Source of the DNA: Selaginella moellendorffii
Lineage: Eukaryota; Streptophyta; Lycopodiopsida; Selaginellales; Selaginellaceae
Length of the DNA: 57,570 bases
Reading direction: 5' to 3'
NCBI RefSeq assembly: GCF_000143415.4
Contig: NW_003314391.1
Location: 315,652-373,221, forward strand
In this document: positions 42,901-52,326 of the stretch, in pieces
Layout of the letters: each line of letters opens with the position of its first letter
Numbering within the stretch: the first letter of the stretch is position 1
The notes under the pieces: model-generated
The model's input: only the letters and a program-made list of their open reading frames with translations
Database searches by the model: none
What the model was told of the DNA's origin: nothing
Made by a program: the position numbers and the translations under genes

Positions 42901-43316
42901 AGGAGCTCTTTGATGCGCTTCGGGGATGCACACTAGCAGAGATATGGAAGGCTCGCTGCGCCAGGCTGTTCCAGGACACGGACCCCTCGGCTCGAGCAAC
43001 TATCTCAAAGGTTTGGTCCAGACTGATCGTCTCACTCGCGGCCCGCCTGGACACGCTGATCAAACGAGGCGAGGAAGGGAAGATAGCGAAGGAGAAGAAG
43101 CTGTGGCCGTTTTTTAGAGGAAGAAGCGAGGCTGGCGAAGAAGAATGGACGTGGAAGCCACCAATATGGATTTGGCAGCACATGTTCAGGAACGAAAGCA
43201 CGTGTACCTCCCCGAGTCGACAGAGTTCCACATCAGGAACTTCGGAAGCTTGTAGCTCAGACATCACGGACTCGAGTACCAGTTCTACTTCGTCCCCCTC
43301 GTCCCACCCCCCCTAA
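39927..43316 (+). CDS. L1-like LINE reverse transcriptase, 5'-truncated and fused in frame to host-element sequence, 1129 aa
   Basis: Residues about 108 onward are a plant L1-type reverse transcriptase. KMPGEDGMPPAFYKQNWDWI opens the domain; LIPKKGD...LKNWRPISMLN, LLDFEKAYDRVDW, RQGCPLAPYLF and the catalytic FADDTSL (Asp pair at residues 362-363, nt 41010-41015) follow. The C-terminal zf-RVT knuckle reads CKTCGATETQRHILWECP near 42640. The protein ends in a Ser/Thr-rich tail. The endonuclease domain and ORF1 are missing, so this copy is 5' truncated at about 40245. The first ~107 residues (from MYRGHLFQQT) come from the flanking LTR element and read into the RT by chance or by selection. The RT frame has no stop over 3 kb, which argues for recent insertion. 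Confidence 0.9.
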   Translation: MYRGHLFQQTIVEFLGIHKHETFQPLTLAFNTDLTRVIAATECGIFEPQVRWFVDTLKFRDFEENAELLYRLLQSPLRVTLPTNTLIELYAIAYWHRLGQTRIAGELKDALDDLKDDKMPGEDGMPPAFYKQNWDWIGPEVLKMWQETMRAGKWPEGATDGIIALIPKKGDMSHLKNWRPISMLNTMYKIVAKALASRLKPLLPETIKETQNGFVEGRQIVDNLLTVLLAQEHTKDMAEQITIILLDFEKAYDRVDWKVLQAIMIKQGVPLQFVEWTASLYHSASSRVTINGTMGQSFKLERSVRQGCPLAPYLFLFVADALAYYLARPQGPKGMPLPGCGAALQDMNQASKEDLLSSAFADDTSLIVEGSPENLSSVKRDLDFFNEAMGSRINWHKSVGLWLPPSRPPTWGTELGFKWLDTEETTRYLGFQVGRQYDPEPQNQKAVTKLRDQLKFWASRKLSFSARCVVANSILLGAIWFLAACWNMDKRTIQEMNQLIRTYVWKGSSCVSRGGAKVNWRSVTLPKHEGGLNIIDIEEQCKALLFKIFTRMLMPGHQPWRILLRAQFLKVLPDRNEHTRQNWAPDEQWLFSDTKLKMTKAHTFSGKLFKLWRQFKCKLERKPPRTKEQLDRQPIFLSKLFAVNGKTLGASEDRGLDQTCRDLHRAGMRTFAEADTMIQPNQTAHNRDRISTFYGLTISEHRMRKFQTAFLAAKHACLERLNLQEDQHHRWWKLDESIVCTLPNMASGLVFKAGQAGRLYPIVTPEYEDLPDMSRAKPIRVIQMEKKTANVDPLIPKNQYARLYWFRQQTLDELKWDPAEWHWRGTTCKDFFQYETKLGRKLIRVPTRSSLIRKAKAQQIRSRNHSHCINKIWKGCWSAKNRYFMWLAQQERLPSLVAIHLPNTACKTCGATETQRHILWECPAAQEVWEGAAAVLKQTSTGGAAITYESALWGSFIQGKTKNPDAWKWRHNEAPHFDQLNQTRTHITHLHQELFDALRGCTLAEIWKARCARLFQDTDPSARATISKVWSRLIVSLAARLDTLIKRGEEGKIAKEKKLWPFFRGRSEAGEEEWTWKPPIWIWQHMFRNESTCTSPSRQSSTSGTSEACSSDITDSSTSSTSSPSSHPP

Positions 43317-43403
43317 AAATCTTGAAGAGCTCTTTCCCGGTTTCGAGCGTGTCGAAATCGGACTCTATGGTTTATAGAGGCTAAACTAAATAAAACCCCA
43401 TTG
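43317..43403 (+). other. LINE 3' tail
   Basis: After the RT stop the LINE has an ~87-bp tail, GCTCTTTCCCGGTTTCGAGC through TAAAACCCCATTG. It is clearly homologous to the last ~85 bp of the two 1.64-kb units that follow (GCTCTTTGCCAGTTTCGAGC). Confidence 0.8.
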
Positions 43404-43419
43404 ACAAAGTCGGACTAGA
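43404..43419 (+). repeat. 16-bp repeat ACAAAGTCGGACTAGA, first copy
   Basis: Same sequence at 45057-45072 and 46723-46738. In antisense 25S rRNA it is contiguous with the rRNA stretch that begins GTCAAGCTCAACAGGG, so it reads as the duplicated target site. Confidence 0.9.
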
Positions 43420-45056
43420 AAGTTTAGCGAGAAGAGGAGCGCCTTGAGAGTCGACTTTCGTGCTTGATCCAGAGTAGGAGTAGGACTAGGAGAGCAATAA
43501 GGACGATGCTGAGAGCAAGCCGTGCCTTGGTTTCACTGGATTTGCATGTTCCATGAGCGAGAAAGCGTCAAGAGTACTCTTTTAGTCACTGCAAGCTCTC
43601 CACATGGATTTCCCACGATTCCTTTTCACGGCTGGAGAGAGCACATCCCCACGATCATTCTGAGTCCAAGAACAGGCGATTTGGAGCCAGGAATCAGGAG
43701 ATCAAGGCGACCCTATCTCTGGTGGCGGCTAGGGTTATGGACGACCTAGGGATTGCGGCGGCGGCTGAACCACGTACCTTTTCACTGATTGCAACGGTGG
43801 GAAGATAGATCCTCCGAAGGAGCACACGCCAGCAAAACTTCGTGGCAATCCAACGGTTCACGAGCAAGATCCAAACGTTCAAATTTCGGAACATGGTTCA
43901 AGTTGGGGGCTTTGGAGTCCACGGTTGCTGGAACTTCTTCCAAGGACACTAGCTGCACAGAACCTCATCGGCAGCGTCCTTCCTTCCTCATTCACTTGGG
44001 GTTCGGAGTTTTGGGGTCCGGAGAGCCAAGCTCCACCTAAGGAGGGGACAACTCGCTTGGCGCCGGTACGGCTGCTCGTTTGAATATGCAAAGGACACTA
44101 TTCTCCGACACGCACCGGGTCCTTCAAACTACGTGGCAGCACTTCCCTACCCTCCGATTGTACACCTAGTCCCAATCGGCAAAGGAACAACTTTCGACGG
44201 CACACTGAAGTCCCAATTTGTACGGTACAGCTGTGTTGGCTGATCCCTTTCTTGCCTTGGTTGTGGATCCACCATGATCAAGGCACTCGGAGCAACGCCA
44301 TTTGATGCATGGGATGTTTCGAGGGGCACGGCTCGTGTCAGAAGCTGCATCAGGCTAGCTTGTTGGAGTACGGAAACGTAGCTTCAACCCGGATCCGAAA
44401 GGAGCGGCTCGCCTTTGGTTGTGATTCCAGATGGATAGCGCCAAGGGTACGGCTACACTGGTATGAGGCCGTGGGACTGGCGTGGCGGCACTACACTTGC
44501 ACGGCCTGATGGGAGGCTGGAAACAGCAATCCCAGTTGGAGGGGATCAGTCACACAGCAGCGAGGAGAGGACTCCCAGGCAGCAGCAGCATCACCATTAC
44601 CGGAGACGGCACACTCCTCCTCAGTTCACCGCACTGTGGGATCCAGGACAGTACATCTCCAGGGGCTTCTTATATCTCTGGAAAACTGTAGGCGTCATAC
44701 AGATGGAGATCAAGCAAGGGCGGTGTACCTTCACTGATCTCACGATCGACTCAAGTCCTTCACATCTGTAGATGCAACCACATGGGAGAGATGAGGCTGG
44801 GGACCATGGATAAGGCGCGAAGTTCACCACCACTACGGATAGGGAGCACGCGTTTGCGGAGTGAGTGGCATGGCTTTGGGCAGCACAGAACCGGACACTA
44901 GTTCCTTGATCTGATCTGCACAGAACCGAACCGCACTCTAGTTCTAGGGATCCTCCCCTCTTCTCAACCCCCCCATATGCTCTTTGCCAGTTTCGAGCAT
45001 GTCGAAACTGGACCTCTATGGTTTTTCAAGAGGATAAATATGAAAAGCCCCCATTG
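43420..45056 (+). mobile_element. Non-autonomous retroposon unit A, 1637 bp
   Basis: The unit begins AAGTTTAGCGAGAAGAGG and ends with the LINE-like tail CCCCCATTG. It differs from unit B by a few substitutions and by lacking B's first 13 bp. There is no long frame; the largest (102 codons, ending SSPSHL) has no known domain. It looks like a partner that uses the LINE's machinery through the shared 3' tail. Confidence 0.75.
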
Positions 45057-45072
45057 ACAAAGTCGGACTAGA
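45057..45072 (+). repeat. 16-bp repeat ACAAAGTCGGACTAGA, second copy
   Basis: It separates unit A from unit B. Confidence 0.9.
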
Positions 45073-46722
45073 GGGAGAAAACCCTAAGTTTAGCGAGAAG
45101 AGGAGCGCCTTGAGAGTCGACTTTCGTGCTTGATCCAGAGTAGGAGTAGGACTAGGAGAGCAATAAGGACGATGCTGAGAGCAAGCCGTGCCTTGGTTTC
45201 ACTGGATTTGCATGTTCCATGAGCGAGAAAGCGTCAAGAGTACTCTTTTAGTCACTGCGAGCTCTCCACATGGATTTCCCACGATTCCTTTTCACGGCTG
45301 GAGAGAGCACATCCCCACGATCATTCTGAGTCCAAGAACAGGCGATTTGGAGCCAGGAATCAGGAGATCAAGGCGACCCTATCTCTGGTGGCGGCTAGGG
45401 TTATGGACGACCTGGGGATTGCGGCGGCGGCTGAACCACGTACCTTTTCACTGATCGCAACGGTGGGAAGATAGATCCTCCGAAGGAGCACACGCCAGCA
45501 AAACTTCGTGGCAATCCAACGGTTCACGAGCAAGATCCAAACGTTCAAATTTCGGAACATGGTTCAAGTTGGGGGCTTTGGAGTCCACGGTTGCTGGAAC
45601 TTCTTCCAAGGACACTAGCTGCACAGAACCTCATCGGCAGCGTCCTTCCTTCCTCATTCACTTGGGGTTCGGAGTTTTGGGGTCCGGAGAGCCAAGCTCC
45701 ACCTAAGGAGGGGACAACTCGCTTGGCGCCGTTACGGCTGCTCGTTTGAATATGCAAAGGACACTATTCTCCGACACGCACCGGGTCCTTCAAACTACGT
45801 GGCAGCACTTCCCTACCCTCCGATTGTACACCTAGTCCCAATCGGCAAAGGAACAACTTTCGACGGCACACTGAAGTCCCAATTTGTACGGTACAGCTGT
45901 GTTGGCTGATCCCTTTCTTGCCTTGGTTGTGGATCCACCATGATCAAGGCACTCGGAGCAACGCCATTTGATGTATGGGATGTTTCGAGGGGCACGGCTC
46001 GTGTCAGAAGCTGCATCAGGCTAGCTTGTTGGAGTACGGAAACGTAGCTTCAACCCGGATCCGAAAGGAGCGGCTCGCCTTTGGTTGTGATTCCAGATGG
46101 ATAGCGCCAAGGGTACGGCTACACTGGTATGAGGCCGTGGGACTGGCGTGGCGGCACTACACTTGCACGGCCTGATGGGAGGCTGGAAACAGCAATCCCA
46201 GTTGGAGGGGATCAGTCACACAGCAGTGAGGAGAGGACTCCCAGGCAGCAGCAGCATCACCATTACCGGAGACGGCACACTCCTCCTCAGTTCACCGCAC
46301 TGTGGGATCCAGGACAGTACATCTCCAGGGGCTTCTTATATCTCTGGAAAACTGTAGGCGTCATACAGATGGAGATCAAGCAAGGGCGGTGTACCTTCAC
46401 TGATCTCACGATCGACTCAAGTCCTTCACATCTGTAGATGCAACCACATGGGAGAGATGAGGCTGAGGACCATGGATAAGGCGCGAAGTTCACCACCAGT
46501 ACGGATAGGGAGCACGCGTTTGCGGAGTGAGTGGCATGGCTTTGGGCAGCACAGAACCGGACACTAGTTCCTTGATCTGATCTGCACAGAACCGAACCGC
46601 ACTCTAGTTCTAGGGATCCTCCCCTCTTCTCAACCCCCCCATATGCTCTTTGCCAGTTTCGAGCATGTCGAAACTGGACCTCTATGGTTTTTCAAGAGGA
46701 TAAATATGAAAAGCCCCCATTG
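45073..46722 (+). mobile_element. Non-autonomous retroposon unit B, 1650 bp
   Basis: It starts GGGAGAAAACCCT and then matches unit A to the end. The 13-bp longer 5' end is what variable 5' truncation during target-primed reverse transcription would give, although unequal tandem duplication cannot be excluded. The 3' tail is shared with the LINE. Confidence 0.75.
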
Positions 46723-46729
46723 ACAAAGT

Positions 46730-46769
<40 letters not shown>

Positions 46770-46774
46770 GATTC

Positions 46775-46826
<52 letters not shown>

Positions 46827-46827
46827 T

Positions 46828-46910
<83 letters not shown>

Positions 46911-46944
46911 ACCGTTTACCCGCGCTTGGTTGAATTTCTTCACT

Positions 46945-46978
<34 letters not shown>

Positions 46979-47447
46979 CGTCAACATCCGCAGGGACCAT
47001 CGCAATGCTTTGTTTTAATTAAACAGTCGGATTCCCCTTGTCCGTTCCAGTTCTGAGTCGGTTGTTCGATGCCTAGGGAATGCCCCCCGCGGGGAGGGGC
47101 GTTCTGCGTCCGTCACCAGGTCGGCACGCCGGGGCCCGCCCTCGCCGCGCAAGCAGCTCGGGCAGACCGCCAGCAGCCTACAGGGTCAAGCTGCAGACCC
47201 CTAAGCCCAACCCTCAGAGCCAATCCTTTTCCCGAAGTTACGGATCCATTTTGCCGACTTCCCTTACCTACATTGTTCCATCGACTAGAGGCTGCTCACC
47301 TTGGAGACCTGATGCGGTTATGAGTACGACCGGGCAAGCTCAGCACTCGCTCCTCCAGATTTTCAAGGACCGCCGGGGGCGCACCGGACACCGCAGGACG
47401 TGCGGTGCTCTGCCGGCCGTGAGACCCTATCTCCGGTTGAACCGAGA
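46723..47447 (-). rRNA. 25S rRNA fragment (partial, antisense to the host elements)
   Basis: Reading the minus strand gives a recognisable plant 25S rRNA interior of about 725 nt: CGCATCAGGTCTCCAAGGTG, ATGGATCCGTAACTTCGGGA, TTAATTAAAACAAAGCATTG, TCAAAGTGAAGAAATTCAAC, CTCTTAAGGTAGCCAAATG, and finally CCCTGTTGAGCTTGACTCTA then GTCCGACTTTGT. The expansion segment in the middle differs from angiosperm 25S. It is not a functional gene: both ends are cut and it lies inside a retroelement. The animal R2 target sequence is present and unbroken. Confidence 0.95.
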
Positions 47448-47891
47448 CAACAATACAAGTATCAACAACCAGATAATTTGGAAGAACAAGATCACGATGA
47501 TGAACTGGAAATTATCCCAGAAACCGAATGGAAGAAAAGCAAGAAAATACATAAAGCAATTCAAGCTGAATTGCAAGCACAAGATCCAGAAACAATCAAA
47601 GAACACGACAAACAATCAAACAATCAAGAAACAAGAAGTTTTACCCAAGAGGAGCTGGTACCTGTTCAGCAGAAAGAAAAGTTTCATGTGGAAGAGCAAG
47701 CTGAAGCAAGGTTGAAGCAAAACCTGGTGGAAGATGAACAGCCTGATCAGATTGAGCAACCAGCAGAAGAAGACGAAGACCTGCAGTGGATAAAGGAGTT
47801 TCAGACGCAGGAACTTGAGGTGGTGCTTCCGAAGTTTTGTGAGCAGACGGAGCAGAAGAAAAATTCAGTGCCAAAGTTTGACGTGGAATAG
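47448..47891 (+). CDS. Remnant ORF of the nested LTR element, Gln/Glu-rich
   Basis: The frame continues from the rRNA edge as RQQYKYQQPDNLEEQDHDD and runs about 145 residues of Gln-, Glu- and Lys-rich sequence to FCEQTEQKKNSVPKFDVE. No retroviral-type enzyme motif is present. A related charged frame (47913-48137) follows. It probably belongs to the host element's own internal region. Confidence 0.4.
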   Translation, partial: QQYKYQQPDNLEEQDHDDELEIIPETEWKKSKKIHKAIQAELQAQDPETIKEHDKQSNNQETRSFTQEELVPVQQKEKFHVEEQAEARLKQNLVEDEQPDQIEQPAEEDEDLQWIKEFQTQELEVVLPKFCEQTEQKKNSVPKFDVE

Positions 47892-48412
47892 GCAGCAGCT
47901 GGTCAAGCTGGCTTGGAGCAGAAAGCTGTTGTGAAGAAGAAAGAAGAAGATGTTAGACAACAAAGAGGTGTAGAAGTTCAGAACCTTGTGGAGCAGCCAT
48001 CAAGAGGAGCCGTATACCCAGGCCAAAGTTTGAACTTGAAGGTGGCTGGTGTGAAGTTGGTGAAGAGACGAGGAAGTGTGTTTCTCAGGTTCTGGTGGGA
48101 CAGAGGCAAGCTGGTTGCATCCTTTGTAGCTCTGTAGGAGTAGAGGAAGTAAGTAGTAAAGCAGCAAAACTGAAAGCCGTCCAGGAGAAGTTGTGGCTGT
48201 TTCAAGTCGGATGTTTAAAGTTTCGAGAAGAGGCGTTTGTGCAACTGATCTCGGGAAGAAGCTGGTCAAATTCAGATCACAAGACTTTGAGGAAGCAGCT
48301 CAGACTTATAAAGAGGAGGAAGAGGAGGAGGAGCCACATGAGGGAGCAGCTACCCACGATGCAGCAATGGAGCAGTGACTGCGGGACGCAGCACAAGGCA
48401 GTCGTGGGAGAG

Positions 48413-48830
48413 TGGAGAAGGTAGAAAAAGACAAGCTCGAGGATTCAAGCTTAGGAAAGTAAACTTGAGAGGTTCAAGGTTAGGACTGTATTCCTAACCT
48501 TGACGTGAGCAGTAGCGACTATAAAAGTAGGACTTAGAATGTTTTTAGATGGATCCCTAATACAAAATACATTGCAATACATTGTCATTCTACCTATCTC
48601 TTTGGCTTTTCACAGCAATGTCTTACTTACCCACCGCCTTCAAGGGATCAAAGGCGTGGGACTAGCACCTTCAAGCACTTGTTCACAGTCTCTACTTGGC
48701 TTGGCACAAGCAGATAAGTGCATTCATTTCGTAGTGTAGTTTTAGTTTTAGGGACTAGATTAGATTTGAAACTCCTAGGAAGATCTCGTGTGGACGTTTC
48801 CTCCCAGTTTAGAGATTTCAGGAGTTTTCA
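48413..48830 (+). repeat. 3' LTR of the nested element, 418 bp
   Basis: Same length as the 5' LTR. It is preceded by a purine-rich stretch, GTCGTGGGAGAG, that could serve as polypurine tract. Confidence 0.92.
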
Positions 48831-48835
48831 GCGTG

Positions 48836-50340
48836 GTGATGGTTTGGAATATGAGGACACTCATATTTCGGTGGTCATGGACTCTCAGTGGGGAAACTGG
48901 TTTGGGCACACCGCCAAGCGAAGGATGCCTCGGAGTCGTGATGCACGGTTAGATTGCTTAGTGTGAAAGCTCAGCATATCTAACTTGAACGCTTTGGTGC
49001 AAGTGGCACCAAGGACGTGGTGAGTGAGATGGGGACACCTAATCTCAGTTGCTATGAACCCTTGGCCATAAGGGTTGGCTTGGGTGCACCGCCAAGTGTG
49101 GGGGATGCCCCCGGGGTTATAGTCAACAATTTGAAGGTCTAGAAGACCTAGTACCTATTGGCAAACTTGTTAAGGTGCCGAGGTGAGATCACTAGGTGAT
49201 CTTGTGGCTAAATAAGGACAATGTCTTTGTTTGGGTTAAGGAATAAGGTTCCTAGTTCAAAGTGTTGATTTGAACTATTGGTGATGGTGTGGCTTGGTCA
49301 AGGTGACCAAGTGGGAAAAGCACCTTAGGGAAGTAAGCTATGTCATTGCGATGGCATAGTGTGAGCAAGGAAAGTAGTCTCTATAAGAGACCCATGGGAG
49401 GGTCACAAGTTAGGCCGTGGATAGAGCCCACAGCAGAAGGTGCCAAAGAGACTTACTAGGGGTGAACACCCTAGTCTTGGCAAAGCAAAGCCTTTGCTAT
49501 GGAATCAAAGGAATACCTCAAAGAGGGAGGTAGACATTCGGTGTTGCTGGGTGCAACAATCAACGGATAGGAGCAAAAGATGAGTGGCCAGGATAGGGCC
49601 GTGGAATCCCTTGGAAGGAATCCAAGTGGCAAAGTTAGGCGAGGAACACTAATGTGTTGGACGCTAACAAATTGCGGGAAAAGAAGTGTGTTTCCAAGGA
49701 TGGATTCCGAATTGCTCCGATTTGGCAAAAGTGGAAGCTCCAAGGGAGGGAGCAGTAAGGTAGCCAAATGATAGGGCCATGGACAGCCCTAGCACAAAGT
49801 ATGATAAATGGAACTTAGTGCCCAAGGTGGCACGAAATAGAAGAGAGGATGATGGTGCCCTCAAGTAATGAACTTCCTAGGATGGGGAAGTGGAGTTGCA
49901 CAATCGGTGCAATGCAAGGTGTTGGAGACACCTAGGAAATTGACTTCCAAAAGTCAAAAGGGTAAAAGTTTCAAGGTGCAAAACATTCAATAGATGGAAA
50001 TTGAAATTACTCTAGAAGGAGTAGTGGGATTGACGTAGAGAAGGGTCTCTAAGAGGTTTAGCGGGAACTAAACCAATAAAAGGAGAGAACCACTACATGT
50101 GGTCCAATCAGTCTCTAAGTTGGAGAAACTACCCTCCTTAGAGGATGGGCAAGGCATGGTGAGCCTTTGGTGTCAAACCATTGAGGAATATGCAAAAGGC
50201 ATGGTGAGCCTTCAATGTCAAACCCTTGACAAATATTGGCTAGGTGCCAAGGATGGAAATGGTAACACATGCGGGTGCTACTTTATAAAATGGTTTACCG
50301 TTCGATGAGGACATCGAACTTCGTCTATGGGTGGTGGAGT
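48836..50340 (+). other. Internal region of the LARD-like element, right part
   Basis: Sequence resumes after the GCGTG duplication. There are no recognisable protein domains. A GGGTGGTGGAGT stretch just before 50341 may be the polypurine tract. Confidence 0.65.
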
Positions 50341-52061
50341 TGTGAGACACAAAGTCCCTAGGCCCCAGAGTGGAGCTGGAGGGGTGCCACGTGGTAGTGG
50401 CCGAAGCGAAAGCCAAACGAGCGTAAAACGTTTGGACTAAAAGCTCCGACTTGAAAGGTTGAGAGCGGGAGTGGAACTCCCAACAAAGTGTTCAAGGAAC
50501 GAGCACGAAGCGAGCAATAAGCGAGGCTCCAAAAAGGGACCCAAAGAGACCAACACATGACACGTGGAAGTGTCCGAGATGGACCCGAGTTGGAGTCCGA
50601 AGTGGAGTCCGAGATGGAGTCCGAGATGGAGTCCGAGATGGAGTCCGAGGTGGAGTCCGAGGTGGAGTCCGAGGCGGACCCGAGATGGACCTGAGATGGA
50701 GTCCGAGGTGGAGTCCGAGGTGGACCCGAGATGGACCCGAAATGGAGTCCGAGATGGAGTCCGAGATGGACCCGAGATGGAGTCCGAGATGGAGTCCGAG
50801 ATGGACCCGAGATGGACCCGAGATGGGACCCGAGATGGACCCGAGACGGAGTCCGAGGCGGACCCGAGACGGAGTCCGAGGTGGAGTCCGAGATGGAGTC
50901 CGAGATAGAGTCCGAGTTGGAGTCCGAGATGGACCCGAGATGGAGTCCAAAGTCGAGACCGGGACCAAGACCGAGACCGGGACCGAGACCGAGACCGAGA
51001 CCGAGATCGGGACCGAGAACGAGGCCGAGCCCAAGTCCGAGTCCGACTCCGAGTCCGGAGCCTGAGAGGGTGAAAGCCCAAAGCGTTCGTCTCCCAGACC
51101 CTGGGGGGTTTGGTGAGCTCCAAAAGTATAGTAGGGGGAGGACTGTAGTGGAGCCAGTTTGGCCAGGAAAGGCCAGTTTGGCCCAGGAAGGCCGGACCCA
51201 GTGTTGGGTGATGAGCTGCCCACTGGGAAGTCCAAAACTAGAGTGAACATGGACCGACAAGTGGGGTAGATTGGTGAAGTGTTCAAGAGCCGGCTCTAGT
51301 TCCCCCGGGAGATCGACTGGCCGATGCTCCCATTCCAAGTGTGGGTGGCACTACCTACTTGGATACCAGGCGTGGCTCAACGGAACCTCGCTCTAAGCCC
51401 ATGGCTAGAGCACCTAAAGGCGAGAGGTGGGGAGAGTACCCAGGTGGCTCACATAAGGCCACGGTGTTCCGAAATGGTGTCCCAAAGTCCCAGACTGTGG
51501 AAAGGAAGAGGGGTAGCCCTCTGGTGGGGTGACCAAGGACACAGTCACACAGTGAGGAAGTCCTCGAGGATAGTGGGACTTAGTGGTCGGGCCGGTGGGC
51601 CTTGATCCAATGGCAGTGTTGGCGAACACAGCCAAGGATAGAAAGGGACTTGGTGGGGACCAGAACAGAGATATTGAGGAAGGCTATTCCCCATGTCTGT
51701 AGGCATCCTAAGGAGGTTAAGGAGTGGATCTGGGATGATCCCTCATGGACGGATGACCCAGTCTTTGAGAGACGGGATTGGAATGCAGGTGGTGTTGGAC
51801 CACCAGTGTGACCAAGGTAATTGGGCATGGCCTTAGCGTAACGGGCCGATATGTCGGTGGTACCTTGGGGTGTCGATCATGGGATCGGACACGTGGAGCA
51901 CTTGGACCAAGTGCTAAGGTTGAGTGGCATGGATGCCATTCTTGGGGCTAGCAAGCCCCAAGTCCTGAGTTGGACTTATGGAGGTTGTGAATGAGACTCC
52001 TCCAAGTGGTCGGGGGTGTGGTTAAGTAACTAAAGTAGAATGGAAAAATTAGTCGCTTACA
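50341..52061 (+). repeat. 3' LTR of the LARD-like element, 1721 bp
   Basis: It matches the 5' LTR closely end to end, apart from about 84 bp fewer in the minisatellite (50573-51060). It is followed by the target duplication ACTGC. Confidence 0.93.
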
Positions 52062-52066
52062 ACTGC

Positions 52067-52235
52067 GTCCCTAGCAAATGATGGATAGGAAGTGCTATCC
52101 AAATGTCTAAGGTTGCGGAGATGGGAGAAGTCCGTCTACCCGAATTGAACAAAGCCAAAAATTGATTTTAGCAAGGCTAGTGATAGGCATATAAAGGCTC
52201 ATAAGTAACAATGTTAATTCTGATATATAAGATTA
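52067..52235 (+). mobile_element. Right part of the older LTR element
   Basis: GTCCCTAGCAAATGATGGATAG through GGCAAGGCTAGTGATAGGCAT-like sequence continues the old copy left at 34309; the intact family sequence is at 37616-37790. Confidence 0.8.
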
Positions 52236-52265
52236 TAAAGTGTAGCACACGTGGTTTTGACCCTT

Positions 52266-52292
52266 TATCCTATGGTGATTTACCATAGGATA
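52266..52292. repeat. Perfect 11-bp inverted repeat with 5-nt loop
   Basis: TATCCTATGGT and ACCATAGGATA are separated by GATTT. It could form a hairpin in RNA or cruciform in DNA. Confidence 0.9.
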
Positions 52293-52326
52293 ACACCATG
52301 AAGCGGAACCTAAATTCTTTTTGTGC

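Larger units (their letters stand above)
38717..48830 (+). mobile_element. Second LTR retroelement, nested inside the LARD-like element
   Basis: LTRs of 418 bp each (38717-39134 and 48413-48830) begin TGGAGAAGG and end GAGTTTTCA. The 5-bp target duplication GCGTG is at 38712-38716 and 48831-48835. The bases after the first LTR, TGGCGACCACGGTGGGA, look like a primer-binding site of the type seen in plant Gypsy elements. Own internal sequence seems to be about 39135-40245 and 47448-48412; the rest is foreign cargo (LINE, two 1.64-kb units and 25S rRNA). No complete gag-pol is visible, so it too would be non-autonomous. Confidence 0.92.
34310..52061 (+). mobile_element. Non-coding LTR retrotransposon (LARD-like), 17.75 kb with nested cargo
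   Basis: The LTRs (34310-36113 and 50341-52061) begin TGTGAGACACAAAG and end GTCGCTTACA. A 5-bp target duplication ACTGC is present at 34305-34309 and 52062-52066. A primer-binding site TGGTATCGGAGCC lies at 36117-36129. The element's own internal DNA (36114-38711 and 48836-50340, about 4.1 kb) has no gag, protease, reverse transcriptase or integrase that I can see, so it would depend on another element's proteins. The LTRs are near-identical outside the minisatellite, which implies recent insertion. Strand is assigned from the primer-binding site. Confidence 0.93.

Noticed and set aside
43420-46722. Units A and B as the LTRs of a further element
   Set aside because: They lack TG...CA ends, have no primer-binding site, share their tail with a LINE and are separated only by the 16-bp repeat.
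46860-46910. Animal-type R2 LINE target in the 25S fragment as a possible insertion site
   Set aside because: The CTTAAGGTAGCC sequence is intact, and the insertions here are at a different position.
47069-47447. Frames across the GC-rich stretch, both strands
   Set aside because: The stretch is antisense 25S rRNA; the frames are not proteins.
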